Shown in pieces: positions 52,816 to 60,843 of a stretch of DNA of 64,000 nucleotides; within the stretch, counting starts at the first letter, position 1; each line of letters opens with the position of its first letter. This stretch comes from CBDIHP01 sp965279195 (GTDB lineage Bacteria; Planctomycetota; Planctomycetia; Isosphaerales; Isosphaeraceae), in the NCBI GenBank assembly GCA_965279195.1, contig CBDIHP010000040.1:231180-295179 (forward strand), in the 5' to 3' direction. Both the position numbers and the translations under genes were made by a program. The notes beneath the pieces are model-generated. The model was not told the origin of the DNA and searched no databases. It saw only the letters and a list, made by a program, of their open reading frames with translations.

Positions 52816-53385
52816 TCAGCGGAGAACGACCGCGTAGGGGGCCTTTAGGCGGGCAAAGAAGGTTGCCTTGCGCTGCAGCTTTTCGGGTGTCACCGACTCC
52901 ACTAGCCGCTCCGCGGCGCTCTTCACGAAACACGCCTTGTCGGTGCGGCCCTGAAGATACGCCTCGGCCGGCTTGCCGGCGCTCGGGCCGACAGCCACCT
53001 CGTAGCGGTTCAGCCGTACGTCCAGGTCGCCAGGTTGGATCTCGTCGAGCACCAGCGCGTAGCGCGAGCCTGTGACCTTGATACCCTTGGGGATCGGCTC
53101 CCACACCACGCCGTCCTTCGAGTATTCGGTGGCGGGCACGATGTCCGGGTCGGCGTCGGATTTGATGTATTCCATCACCAACACGACCTCGTCCTTCTCC
53201 TTGAGCGCGAGCTTCGCGAAAGGCTGGATCTGATTGATCGGGTGGCAGGCGCCGCCGCCGTAGCCCCAGAAGATCATTCCGGCGTCGACGAATTCACGCC
53301 GCTTGCGTTCTAGGATCTGCTCCCAGGACTCGGCGGCATGGTCGCCAACCTTCATGAAAATAAACTTGTCAGGGAGTTCGATCAT
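52816..53385 (-). CDS. Unrecognised protein with WGYGGG and CHP motifs
   Basis: 189 residues, soluble. LPDKFIFMKVGDHAAESWEQ and ILERKRREFVDAGMIFWGYG, then GGACHPINQIQPFAKLALKE, form a distinctive N-terminal block. The rest is strand-rich (EVVLVMEYIKSDADPDIVPA, SRYALVLDEIQPGDLDVRLN). The FWGYGGGACHP part looks like a conserved active or binding site with Trp, Tyr, Cys and His. I do not recognise the family, but coupling to the BpsA-like gene (17-base overlap) and kinase implies joint action. Confidence 0.7.
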   Translation of the reverse strand: MIELPDKFIFMKVGDHAAESWEQILERKRREFVDAGMIFWGYGGGACHPINQIQPFAKLALKEKDEVVLVMEYIKSDADPDIVPATEYSKDGVVWEPIPKGIKVTGSRYALVLDEIQPGDLDVRLNRYEVAVGPSAGKPAEAYLQGRTDKACFVKSAAERLVESVTPEKLQRKATFFARLKAPYAVVLR

Positions 53386-54214
53386 CCTTCATGTCCCGAT
53401 GCCACGGTTCGGTGTAGTAATCCCGGCTCTCTAGTTTGCCGCCGTTGGTCCGGTCCCGGACGTAATGTACCCGAAGTGGGTGATTCGCCCCATAGAACTT
53501 GACCAGTTGCTCCTCGTCCAGCGGCTTACTGTCGTAGGGGCAAGGGGTTGCGTCGCGGCGTTTAACGACCAGACAGCACGAAGTTAGCTCCGGCGAATCG
53601 TCGAGATGGTAGCGGTGGAATTCATGGAGCATCTCCGCAACGGCGAAGCCTCTGGCGTGCGTGAGGCCCTGAGTTGTCCGGAGAACCTGGTGGGTCCAGG
53701 CGAATTTGGGGTGGTCGCCGATGATGATGAAGCCGAGTGCCTCCGGCCGGACGCCCTCGATTCCGCGCTCGACGAAGACGCAAACACTCTCGCCCTCGTT
53801 GCTGGCACCCCACGGCGGGTTTGTGTAGAAGGCGTCGTGCCGGCCCCAGTGTTCGCGCGGCAACGGATCGGCGACGTTGTAGAGTTCGGCGTGGATGCGG
53901 TCCGTCAGGCGATAGGACCGGGCGAAGTGGTTGATCGAATTGACGATCCGCTCGTCAAAGTCGAGCACGGTGGCGTGCGCCGGCTTGCCCCCCTTGATCA
54001 GATCCTGATACGCCAGGTGAATCATCGACAGGGCTATCGCGTCGCCGTCCCCGATGAACAGTACCGACTTGCCGTCGCACCACCGGGCCGTCAGCTCTGC
54101 CTGCAGGAGCATGTCGGGTAGCTTCATATAGATCTGATCGAATATCCGTAGCGGACGCGGCCGATTCATAATTACATCGGAGAGCGCGTATAGACAGCTT
54201 CGGAAATCGATCAT
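53369..54214 (-). CDS. BpsA-like Rossmann enzyme (bis-aminopropyl-spermidine-synthase fold)
   Basis: 281 residues. NRPRPLRIFDQIYMKLPDML precedes GKSVLFIGDGDAIALSMIHL (motif I, GDxD), VLDFDERIVNSINHFARSY, DAFYTNPPWGASNEGESVCV (NPPW, the catalytic motif of amino-methyltransferases and BpsA) and GFIIIGDHPKFAWTHQVLRT. BpsA adds aminopropyl groups from decarboxylated SAM to spermidine; its N-terminal winged helix (about 110 residues) is missing here. Aminopropyl, methyl or related group transfer to an amine or base is likely; the substrate is not evident. ATG 54214 overlaps the upstream stop (ATGA). Confidence 0.75.
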   Translation of the reverse strand: MIDFRSCLYALSDVIMNRPRPLRIFDQIYMKLPDMLLQAELTARWCDGKSVLFIGDGDAIALSMIHLAYQDLIKGGKPAHATVLDFDERIVNSINHFARSYRLTDRIHAELYNVADPLPREHWGRHDAFYTNPPWGASNEGESVCVFVERGIEGVRPEALGFIIIGDHPKFAWTHQVLRTTQGLTHARGFAVAEMLHEFHRYHLDDSPELTSCCLVVKRRDATPCPYDSKPLDEEQLVKFYGANHPLRVHYVRDRTNGGKLESRDYYTEPWHRDMKDDRTP

Positions 54215-54657
54215 ACTCCTTCGCCCTTCTCTTTTTCCTTGAAGCGATCGATCAGGTCCAGAATCCGGTCGGCCGTGGCGGGGAACAGATACTTCACCAC
54301 CACGAGCACCAGCCCGCTGATCTCGGCAAAGGTGGCCATCACGAAAGTGTTGGCTGTCCACTGCTCGAACTTCAGCACGCCGCAGCCGATCAGCACGAAA
54401 ATGACGTTGATAACAAGGACCTGGACGCTCATGGTGCCCATGAGCCAATTCGCATAGGTTTTCCGCATCTTGCGGTCTTGGTCCTGCTGGGATTTCCAAG
54501 CCGCGACGATTGTGCGATGATGCTTCGCTCGCTCCTGAATGCTCTGCAGTTTACCTAGATTGTCGATCTGCTCGCTGGTGACTTCCGTGCCGACTTCAAC
54601 CACGCCAGCAGCCTTGATGGCCTGCTGGATCTTCGCGGGGAGCTCGTCCTTGGCCAT
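54211..54657 (-). CDS. Two-TM membrane protein with helical N-terminal region
   Basis: 148 residues. The N-terminal 65 residues are helical and charged (MAKDELPAKIQQAIKAAGVV, LQSIQERAKHHRTIVAAWKS). Two hydrophobic segments follow (VQVLVINVIFVLIGCGVLKF and FAEISGLVLVVVKYLFPA), then a Lys/Glu-rich end (LIDRFKEKEKGEGV). Small two-TM proteins with this layout often act as effectors or sensors in defence cassettes, but that is analogy. ATG 54657 overlaps the upstream stop by one base (TGATG). A TTG one codon earlier is disregarded. Confidence 0.7.
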   Translation of the reverse strand: MAKDELPAKIQQAIKAAGVVEVGTEVTSEQIDNLGKLQSIQERAKHHRTIVAAWKSQQDQDRKMRKTYANWLMGTMSVQVLVINVIFVLIGCGVLKFEQWTANTFVMATFAEISGLVLVVVKYLFPATADRILDLIDRFKEKEKGEGV

Positions 54658-55196
54658 CAATCGAGCCCCAGCGAATCCAGACGGTAGCCCATCGCTTCCA
54701 TCGAGACGTTGAAAATCTTGGCCAGTTCCTCGATCGACCGCCGCTCCTGCCAGTACCGGCGCACCTCTTCCTCCGGCATCAGCAGGGACGCCGCGAACAT
54801 GTTGGCCTGGATCTCGCGGCGTCGGTCCGGCGTCATGGTGCGATCCTCGCCCGGCTGCTGCCGGAACAGGTTCGCCTCCTTATCGACGTACTCGCCGTCG
54901 CCCATCAGGTGCAGGAAATGGTGGCCAAGCTCGTGCGCGATCGTGAATCGCTTTCGGAAGGGTGGGTCGTCGTAATTGACCAGCATCGAGACGTCATCGC
55001 CCCGTTTTACGATCATGCCAGCCATGTTGTCGTCGGAGAATTTCGCGTTGTTTACCCGGATGCCCTCGCGCTGGGCGAGCATCACCGGGTCGATTGGCAC
55101 GGTGGTCAAGTTGTGCCGCTTCAGCACCTCGTTGGCTTTGTTCTCCACCTGCCGAGGCGACAGGAAGGGAACGGTCTCGTCGGCGGTTTCAGGCAT
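54657..55196 (-). CDS. ImmA/IrrE-type zinc metallopeptidase (COG2856)
   Basis: 179 residues. FTIAHELGHHFLHLMGDGEY holds the HExxH zinc site (HELGH), and MTPDRRREIQANMFAASLLM contains the downstream EIQANxFA block with the third ligand (Glu). LSPRQVENKANEVLKRHNLT matches the N-terminal helical region. Homologues cleave repressors or partner antitoxins in phage-response and toxin-antitoxin systems. The usual fused or neighbouring Xre regulator is not seen here; the 91-residue gene upstream might take that role. ATG 55196 chosen over GTG 55205. Confidence 0.88.
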   Translation of the reverse strand: MPETADETVPFLSPRQVENKANEVLKRHNLTTVPIDPVMLAQREGIRVNNAKFSDDNMAGMIVKRGDDVSMLVNYDDPPFRKRFTIAHELGHHFLHLMGDGEYVDKEANLFRQQPGEDRTMTPDRRREIQANMFAASLLMPEEEVRRYWQERRSIEELAKIFNVSMEAMGYRLDSLGLD

Positions 55197-55337
55197 GGGA
55201 CCCACCCAGGTATGCTGGGGGCAGATAGTCGTCAGATGGACACTCTAGTCTTAATCTTAACATTGGGTGTCCGCCGCCGACACAGCCCGCCCGTCACTTT
55301 TTCTCGCCGGCCACTACCACACGCCGGCCCCCTCCAC

Positions 55338-55613
55338 TTAGTTCTCAATTTCGTCGCCGGCCTCATCCGGCTGGTACAGCAGCCCGTCGGGCAAAGCCGC
55401 CACTAGCAGTCGCTCCTGATCCGCCCGCGATAGCTTCAGCCAGGTGTTGCGTACGAACCTCGATTCTCGCATCGTGGCCTTCATGTGCAAGGCCATTAGC
55501 TCCCGCACTTCCGCCGCCGTCAGGGGCGAAGTATCGCCGCCGCTGTAGGCCACCTCGATCACCTGCGGCAGACGTTTCTGGATCGCGTTGATGATTTGCT
55601 CGTCGTTCACCAT
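55338..55613 (-). CDS. Small hypothetical helical protein, head of the operon
   Basis: 91 residues from ATG 55613 (or GTG 55610), preceded by GGCGGAGGCG. LPQVIEVAYSGGDTSPLTAA, EVRELMALHMKATMRESRFV and RADQERLLVAALPDGLLYQP suggest a short all-alpha protein without membrane helix. It lies 141 bases upstream of the ImmA/IrrE gene and reads the same way, so it may be the first gene of that operon. No HTH motif is recognisable. Confidence 0.5.
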   Translation of the reverse strand: MVNDEQIINAIQKRLPQVIEVAYSGGDTSPLTAAEVRELMALHMKATMRESRFVRNTWLKLSRADQERLLVAALPDGLLYQPDEAGDEIEN

Positions 55614-56390
55614 CGCCTCCGCCGGAGCATGGAAATCGTAGGAATATATTATTACGGGCTGAGGTGCTGCGCGGCTAGCCGACTTTGTTCCCAGCTTCCA
55701 CCGGATCCCTGTCTGCTCTGAGGGGCAAAGAACCTGGGGCGAGGACGTTCGGTCCCAGGGTTGCACTCTGGGCTACCTCAGGTCGGCCTTCCAGGGCGGA
55801 CGGCTGAGTTCGGCCGGGGTGGTCGGAATGACTCACGACTGATTGGATGTGCATGCAGAAATGGGGCATTTAGGGGTTATGGCTTGACTTTGCTGCTTTT
55901 GGGGCGAGTCTTCACGCTGGATTCTTCTAGGCTGGGCGGAGGGAGGTTTTTGCAACGATCTTCATTGTGGCCATGCGCACGGGGAATTTTGGTGTCGATT
56001 GGTAGTGTTGATGGTTATCACATTGAAGGGAAAGGGGTTGCGGCGAATTGGCTTCGTTTCGGAAATTCGGTGTTTGGGGGTTCGGGTGGGCTGATGGTTC
56101 TGGAGGGTTTGGGTGTCTTTTGGAGTGTTGATGGTTAAGGTTAAAGAGAAACTGGGGTTACGTGGAATTGGCTTCGCTTCATCACTTTGGTTTTCGCGAG
56201 TTGGGGAGCAGATGGGGCGGAGGGAATGGAGGTGCGGAGGGCTGGTTGTGCGGACGGGAGGGGTTGTGGCGTCAATGATGATGGGTTGGGTGGGGCGGGT
56301 TGTGCGGCTGGCTTCTAGGTGCGGGGGGATTTTGGTAGGATCCGGGACGGGGATTCGAGATTTCGGACACTTTCGCCCTGCGAGCTTGCA
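55614..56390. other. Long intergenic region with dispersed repeats
   Basis: Nearly 780 bases between the accessory operon and gnd. It contains two copies of the 73-bp dispersed repeat and G-rich, GGG-dense sequence (GGGTGGGGCGGG near 56285). It marks the right edge of the low-GC island. Short ORFs in it have unusual composition and I do not call them. Confidence 0.4.
55991..56183 (-). repeat. Dispersed 73-bp repeat, copies 2 and 3
   Basis: Two minus-strand copies at 55991-56063 and 56111-56183 separated by 47 bases. Both read GAA(A/G)CGAAGCCAATTC...TAACCATCAACACT and align without gaps to the copy at 25568-25640. Confidence 0.75.
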
Positions 56391-57851
56391 ATGGCTGAAC
56401 CGACTGCTGACATCGGCCTGATTGGCCTGGCCGTCATGGGGGAGAACCTGGTCCTGAACATGGAGAGCCGGGGATACACCGTCGCGGTGTACAACCGGAC
56501 GACCGCCAAGGTCGATGAGTTCGTGGGCGGCCGGGGCGCGGGCAAGAAGCTGGTCGGGACGCACAGCCTGAAGGACCTGGTGGCCAGCCTCAAGCGGCCC
56601 CGCAAGATCATGATCATGGTCAAGGCGGGCTCGGCGGTCGACGCGGTGATCGATGAGGTGGCCCCGCTCCTGGAGCCGGGGGACATCCTGATCGACGGCG
56701 GGAATACCCACTATCCGGACACGACCCGGCGCACCCGGGCGCTCAAGGAGAAGGGCCTGCTGTTCGTGGGGACGGGGGTCTCGGGCGGCGAGGAAGGGGC
56801 GTTAAAAGGGCCATCGATCATGCCCGGGGGCGACCCGGCGGCGTGGCCGTCGGTGAAGCCGATCTTCCAGGCCATCGCGGCGAAGGTGGCGGATGGGACG
56901 CCCTGCTGCGACTGGGTCGGGCCGGAGGGGGCGGGCCATTATGTGAAGATGGTCCACAACGGCATCGAATACGGCGACATGCAGCTCATCTGCGAGGCCT
57001 ACCACCTCATGAAGAGCCTGCTGGGCCTCGAACCGAAGGCCATGTCCGAGGTCTTCGGGCACTGGAATGCGGGGGTCCTCGACAGCTACCTGGTCGAGAT
57101 CACCCGCGACATCCTCGGGTACGTCGACGAGGCCACGGGCAAGCCGCTCGTGGACCTGATCCTCGACAAGGCCGGGCAGAAGGGCACCGGCAAGTGGACC
57201 GTGACCTCGGCCCTCGACCTCGGCGTGCCGCTGACCCTGATCGGCGAGGCGGTGTTCGCTCGCTGCCTGTCGGCCCAGAAGGATGAGCGGGTCGCTGCCG
57301 AGAAGGAGATCGCCGGGCCGTCGCCGACCTATTCGGGCGACGCGAAGGCGTTCATCGACGACATCGAGCAGGCCCTCTACGCCAGCAAGCTCATCAGCTA
57401 CGCGCAGGGGTATGCCCTGATGAACGCGATGGCGAAGGAGTCGGGCTGGGAGATCAACAACGGCGGCGTCGCCCTGATGTGGCGGGGCGGCTGCATCATC
57501 CGGAGCGCGTTCCTGGGGAAGATCAAGGAGGCGTTCGACCGCGATCCTGGCCTGACGAACCTGCTGCTCGACCCGTACTTCAAGGGCGAGATCGCGAAGG
57601 CCCAGGCGGGGTGGCGTCGGGTGATCGCGGCGGCGGTGTCGCAGGGGATCCCGGTCCCGGCGATGAGCTCGGCCCTGGCCTACTTCGACGGCTATCGCGC
57701 CGGCCGGCTCCCCGCGAACCTGCTCCAGGCCCAGCGCGACTACTTCGGCGCCCACACCTACGAGCGGACCGACAAGCCGCGCGGGGAGTTCTTCCACACC
57801 AACTGGACGGGCCGCGGCGGGACGACGGCGTCGTCGACGTATAACGTTTGA
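56391..57851 (+). CDS. gnd: 6-phosphogluconate dehydrogenase, decarboxylating
   Basis: 486 residues, the usual length. IGLIGLAVMGENLVLNMESR is the NADP-binding motif; MIMVKAGSAVDAVID, ILIDGGNTHYPDTTRRTRAL, VGTGVSGGEEGALKGPSIMP (substrate loop) and VGPEGAGHYVKMVHNGIEYG (catalytic K and H/N) are present, as is QKGTGKWTVTSALDLGVPLT in the C-terminal domain. It oxidises 6-phosphogluconate to ribulose-5-phosphate and CO2, giving NADPH for the pentose-phosphate pathway. ATG 56391 fits the conserved N-terminus; no partner genes of the pathway are adjacent. Confidence 0.96.
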   Translation: MAEPTADIGLIGLAVMGENLVLNMESRGYTVAVYNRTTAKVDEFVGGRGAGKKLVGTHSLKDLVASLKRPRKIMIMVKAGSAVDAVIDEVAPLLEPGDILIDGGNTHYPDTTRRTRALKEKGLLFVGTGVSGGEEGALKGPSIMPGGDPAAWPSVKPIFQAIAAKVADGTPCCDWVGPEGAGHYVKMVHNGIEYGDMQLICEAYHLMKSLLGLEPKAMSEVFGHWNAGVLDSYLVEITRDILGYVDEATGKPLVDLILDKAGQKGTGKWTVTSALDLGVPLTLIGEAVFARCLSAQKDERVAAEKEIAGPSPTYSGDAKAFIDDIEQALYASKLISYAQGYALMNAMAKESGWEINNGGVALMWRGGCIIRSAFLGKIKEAFDRDPGLTNLLLDPYFKGEIAKAQAGWRRVIAAAVSQGIPVPAMSSALAYFDGYRAGRLPANLLQAQRDYFGAHTYERTDKPRGEFFHTNWTGRGGTTASSTYNV

Positions 57852-57913
57852 TGGTAAGGGTTTGCTCGATTTCTGGTTGTCCCAGGCATCGATTCTGATA
57901 TACTCCAACCCGC

Positions 57914-57949
57914 ACCCGACCCGGCGAGACGCATTCTCCCGGGTCGGGT
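57914..57949 (+). terminator. Hairpin downstream of gnd
   Basis: ACCCGACCCGG (57914-57924) pairs perfectly with CCGGGTCGGGT (57939-57949), 11-bp stem and 14-nt loop, 63 bases past the stop. TTCGCGTTTCGT follows rather than a U-tract. Confidence 0.5.
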
Positions 57950-58112
57950 TCGCGTTTCGTGGCTCTGGAACTGGCGCTGGATTCGCAACTTTCGGTCGGA
58001 ATCTGCCTGAACCCATTGTCCTGTCGGATAAACTAATTCAAAAGGCGCGAGGCGGGGACGTCGGCGAATGGCCGGCGACCCGAGCTGGTGGGCGCCCGCA
58101 TTTGAGGGAACG

Positions 58113-59600
58113 ATGAGATCTCTTCCATCCGGCTGCGGCCCGATCCCCGACCTGAACGGGGCGGACTGGCCGGCGTCGGCGTACGCGAATCTGTCTTATG
58201 GACCGGGTGGCCCGAATCCCCAGGCGGCCTCCCCTGCCCGATCGTCCACGTCCGAGGACTCCATGATCGTCGAACGGCCCAGGGAGGATGATGGGCTCCG
58301 CGGCGACGAGACCGCCACCTTCTATCCCGACGACTCCGGCCCCCACCCCGTCGGCGAGGGCTTTCCCGACTTCGACGACCTCACCGACCGGGAACTCGGC
58401 CAGTACCGGCTGGGCCAGGTGATCGGCCGGGGCTCCATGGCCCGGGTCTATGGTGCGGAGCACCTGACCCTCAAGCGGCCGTGCGCGATCAAGGTGCTGA
58501 GCCCGGGCCTGGTCGAGCGTCAGCCGCAGGTGCGCGAGCAGTTCTGGGGCGAGGCCCGGGTGGTCGCGAACCTGGTGCACCCGCACGTCGTGACCGTCCA
58601 TAACCTCGGCAGCGACCGGGGCTATCACTTCATCGAGATGGAATACGTCCACGGCGGGCGTTCGCTGCGCGAGGTCCTCGTGAAGGACGGCCCGCTCGAA
58701 TCCGTCATGGCGACCCGCCTGATGCTCCAGGTCAGCCAGGCCCTGGGCGCGGCCCACCGCTCGGGGCTGGTGCACCGCGACGTCAAGCCGGCGAACGTCC
58801 TGCTGAACGAATCCGGCCACGCCAAGCTCGCCGACTTCGGCCTGGTGCGCTGCCTGAAGGCGAGCGTCTGCAAAGGCTCGCCCCTCGCCGGCACGCCGAC
58901 CTTCATGGCGCCCGAGCTGTTCGACGGAGTCCCCGCGACCCCGCAGTCCGACTTCTACGCGCTCGGGATCACGTACTTCTACTTGCTCTCGGCCCGATTG
59001 CCGTTCGCGTCGGACCAGATGAGCCGGCTGATCCAGCTCCACCGGGCGGGGGACATCCCCGACGTCCGCGACCTGGTGCCGGAGACCTCGACCGAGGTCG
59101 CCCAGATCATCAACCGCTGCCTCGCCAAGCGGCCCGAGGACCGTTACGAGTCGGCCGGGGAGCTGGTGGAGAACCTCCGCTCGACGATCATCCTCCTGCG
59201 CGAGACGGAGTGCCTGGTCAACGAGAGCATCAGCGGGCTCGAATGCTTCCTCTCGGGGGCGCGGGACCACTTCCGGATCCTGTTCCGGCTCCCGAACGAG
59301 CGGCTCCAGGAAGTCTACGTCGAGGTCCACACGAACCGGCACGGCGAGCGTCTGCTGTCGATCTTCTCGGTCTGCTGCCCGGCGGAGGCGAAGTATCACG
59401 AGTTCGCCCTGCGGCTGAACGCCGAGATGACCCACGGCGGGCTGTCCGTCCGCAACGTCAACGGCCAGGCCATGTTCGTGATGAGCCGGAGCTATCTGAG
59501 GGCCCACGTCGACCCCGCCGACATCCGCGCGGCGCTCCTGGAAATCTCCCGCAAGAGCGACTGGGTCGAGCAGCAGTTGACCCAGGGAGACGTCTACTGA
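58113..59600 (+). CDS. Ser/Thr protein kinase with C-terminal YbjN-like domain
   Basis: 495 residues. A Pro/Ser-rich N-terminal 110 residues precede the kinase: LGQVIGRGSMARVYGAEHLT, CAIKVLSPGL, HPHVVTVHNLGSDRG, HRDVKPANVLLN, LADFGLVRCL, AGTPTFMAPELFDG and SDFYALGITYFYLL, all active-site residues intact. The C-terminal 130 residues (FRILFRLPNERLQEVYVEVH, FALRLNAEMTHGGLSVRNVN) form a small beta-alpha domain of YbjN/chaperone-like type, unusual as a kinase partner. No membrane segment. ATG 58113 is preceded by GAGGGAACG; ATG 58068 and 58263 are also in frame. Confidence 0.85.
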   Translation: MRSLPSGCGPIPDLNGADWPASAYANLSYGPGGPNPQAASPARSSTSEDSMIVERPREDDGLRGDETATFYPDDSGPHPVGEGFPDFDDLTDRELGQYRLGQVIGRGSMARVYGAEHLTLKRPCAIKVLSPGLVERQPQVREQFWGEARVVANLVHPHVVTVHNLGSDRGYHFIEMEYVHGGRSLREVLVKDGPLESVMATRLMLQVSQALGAAHRSGLVHRDVKPANVLLNESGHAKLADFGLVRCLKASVCKGSPLAGTPTFMAPELFDGVPATPQSDFYALGITYFYLLSARLPFASDQMSRLIQLHRAGDIPDVRDLVPETSTEVAQIINRCLAKRPEDRYESAGELVENLRSTIILLRETECLVNESISGLECFLSGARDHFRILFRLPNERLQEVYVEVHTNRHGERLLSIFSVCCPAEAKYHEFALRLNAEMTHGGLSVRNVNGQAMFVMSRSYLRAHVDPADIRAALLEISRKSDWVEQQLTQGDVY

Positions 59601-59698
59601 CCCACCCCTGGGCCGGGGGCGTCCCGCCGGTTAGCTTGGAGGGGTCGGATCCGGATGGGACGTCCCGACCTCCTCCTCCTTTTCGCGAGGCCCTCGCC

Positions 59699-60142
59699 AT
59701 GCCCCGCCAAGAACTCGCCCTCGTGCTCAGCCTGGCGCTCGGCGGGGCGGTCTGGCTGATCGCCGGCCTCCTTGCCTGGTGGCAAGCCCGCGACCGCGCC
59801 CGTCGCGAGGGCGAGGACCTCTCCGAGGCCGACGCACTCCACTTCGACCGCCAGGACGCCCGTCGCTCCCGGGTCACGATCCTGATGGCCCTGCTCGGCC
59901 TCGGCCTGATCGTCGGCACCCGGCTCGAACCCCGGGTCGCCGGCAAGGCCAACCCCCTGTTCCTCGCCACCTGGCTCGCCGTCTTCGCCGGCGTCGTCCT
60001 GCTCCTGATGTTCGCCCTCCACGACTGGGCCGCCACCCGCGTCTACGCCCTCCGCCATCGCGACGCCATCCATCGCCAGCGCATGGCCTTGCTCGAGGCC
60101 GAACTCAAGCGGATCCAGGACCGGCACGCCTCCGGGACGTGA
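59699..60142 (+). CDS. Small membrane protein
   Basis: 147 residues with three hydrophobic segments (LALVLSLALGGAVWLIAGLL; ILMALLGLGLIVGT; LATWLAVFAGVVLLLMFAL) and a charged C-terminal helix (RQRMALLEAELKRIQDRHAS). No known domain is visible. It begins 98 bases after the kinase and may be cotranscribed with it. ATG 59699. Confidence 0.7.
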   Translation: MPRQELALVLSLALGGAVWLIAGLLAWWQARDRARREGEDLSEADALHFDRQDARRSRVTILMALLGLGLIVGTRLEPRVAGKANPLFLATWLAVFAGVVLLLMFALHDWAATRVYALRHRDAIHRQRMALLEAELKRIQDRHASGT

Positions 60143-60204
60143 GATGCTCTCGCAGCGCACCCTGCTCGATCGTATTGAGCCTGGAAGTCCATGGGATCTC
60201 GATC

Positions 60205-60435
60205 ATGCCTGACCAAAGATCGGAGCCGAATCTCGATTCCATGGGAGAACTCTACGGCCCACGTCCCGGATGCTGGGTGCTCAGCCCTATTCTCATTTGC
60301 TGTGGCCTGCATGTGCTCGCGGAAGGTGGCCCGACCATGCGTCCACTCGGGTACCGCTCGATCCTTGCCGGTTCCATCTGGTTTGGAATGATCGCATTCA
60401 TGATAATCTTGCGACGTTGGTGCAGCAGGTGCTGA
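60205..60435 (+). CDS. Possible small membrane protein
   Basis: 76 residues: a charged N-terminus and two hydrophobic segments (VLSPILICCGLHVLA; ILAGSIWFGMIAFMIILRRW). Lies 62 bases after the small membrane protein gene and reads the same way. ATG 60205. The evidence is codon bias plus a plausible topology only. Confidence 0.4.
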   Translation: MPDQRSEPNLDSMGELYGPRPGCWVLSPILICCGLHVLAEGGPTMRPLGYRSILAGSIWFGMIAFMIILRRWCSRC

Positions 60436-60540
60436 AGTCTGGGCCGGGAGATCCAGTCTGTTCGACTAATGTGTCGTACGATCCGGTGTCTGGGCGTGCA
60501 AGGCACTGCTCTCGCCTTCGATTCAGATCGAGGTATACTC

Positions 60541-60759
60541 ATGAGTGCGTTTCTCGAAGAGATCGCCCTGATGTACGCCAAGGGCCTGATGGAGGACGAG
60601 CGCGATCTGCCTCGCTACAAGGACAAGGCCGCGGCACTGGCCTGGCTCCGCGAATTGTCGGGCGAGGATTTTGGCGAGGACCTCAGCCTCTGGGAACGGT
60701 GGGTCCAGATCGCGGTCGAATCGAAGCGAACACCGCGAGCGGAGGGGCGTAGGCCTTAG
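60541..60759 (+). CDS. Small hypothetical soluble protein
   Basis: 72 residues; MSAFLEEIALMYAKGLMEDE suggests a helical protein with acidic middle (EDFGEDLSLWERWVQIAV). I do not recognise it. Convergent with the TPR-kinase gene (84 bases between stops). Confidence 0.45.
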   Translation: MSAFLEEIALMYAKGLMEDERDLPRYKDKAAALAWLRELSGEDFGEDLSLWERWVQIAVESKRTPRAEGRRP

Positions 60760-60843
60760 GGTGGGTTCACAGCCTCGCTTCGATGCCATCCCAAGGAACT
60801 GCGGGGCGGAGCAGACCTGGCTCTACGGACGTTCGGGGGCCGA

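Noticed and set aside
55761..56138. Plus-strand ORF of 125 codons right of the accessory operon
   Set aside because: It overlaps two dispersed repeats and has no domain or consistent codon bias.
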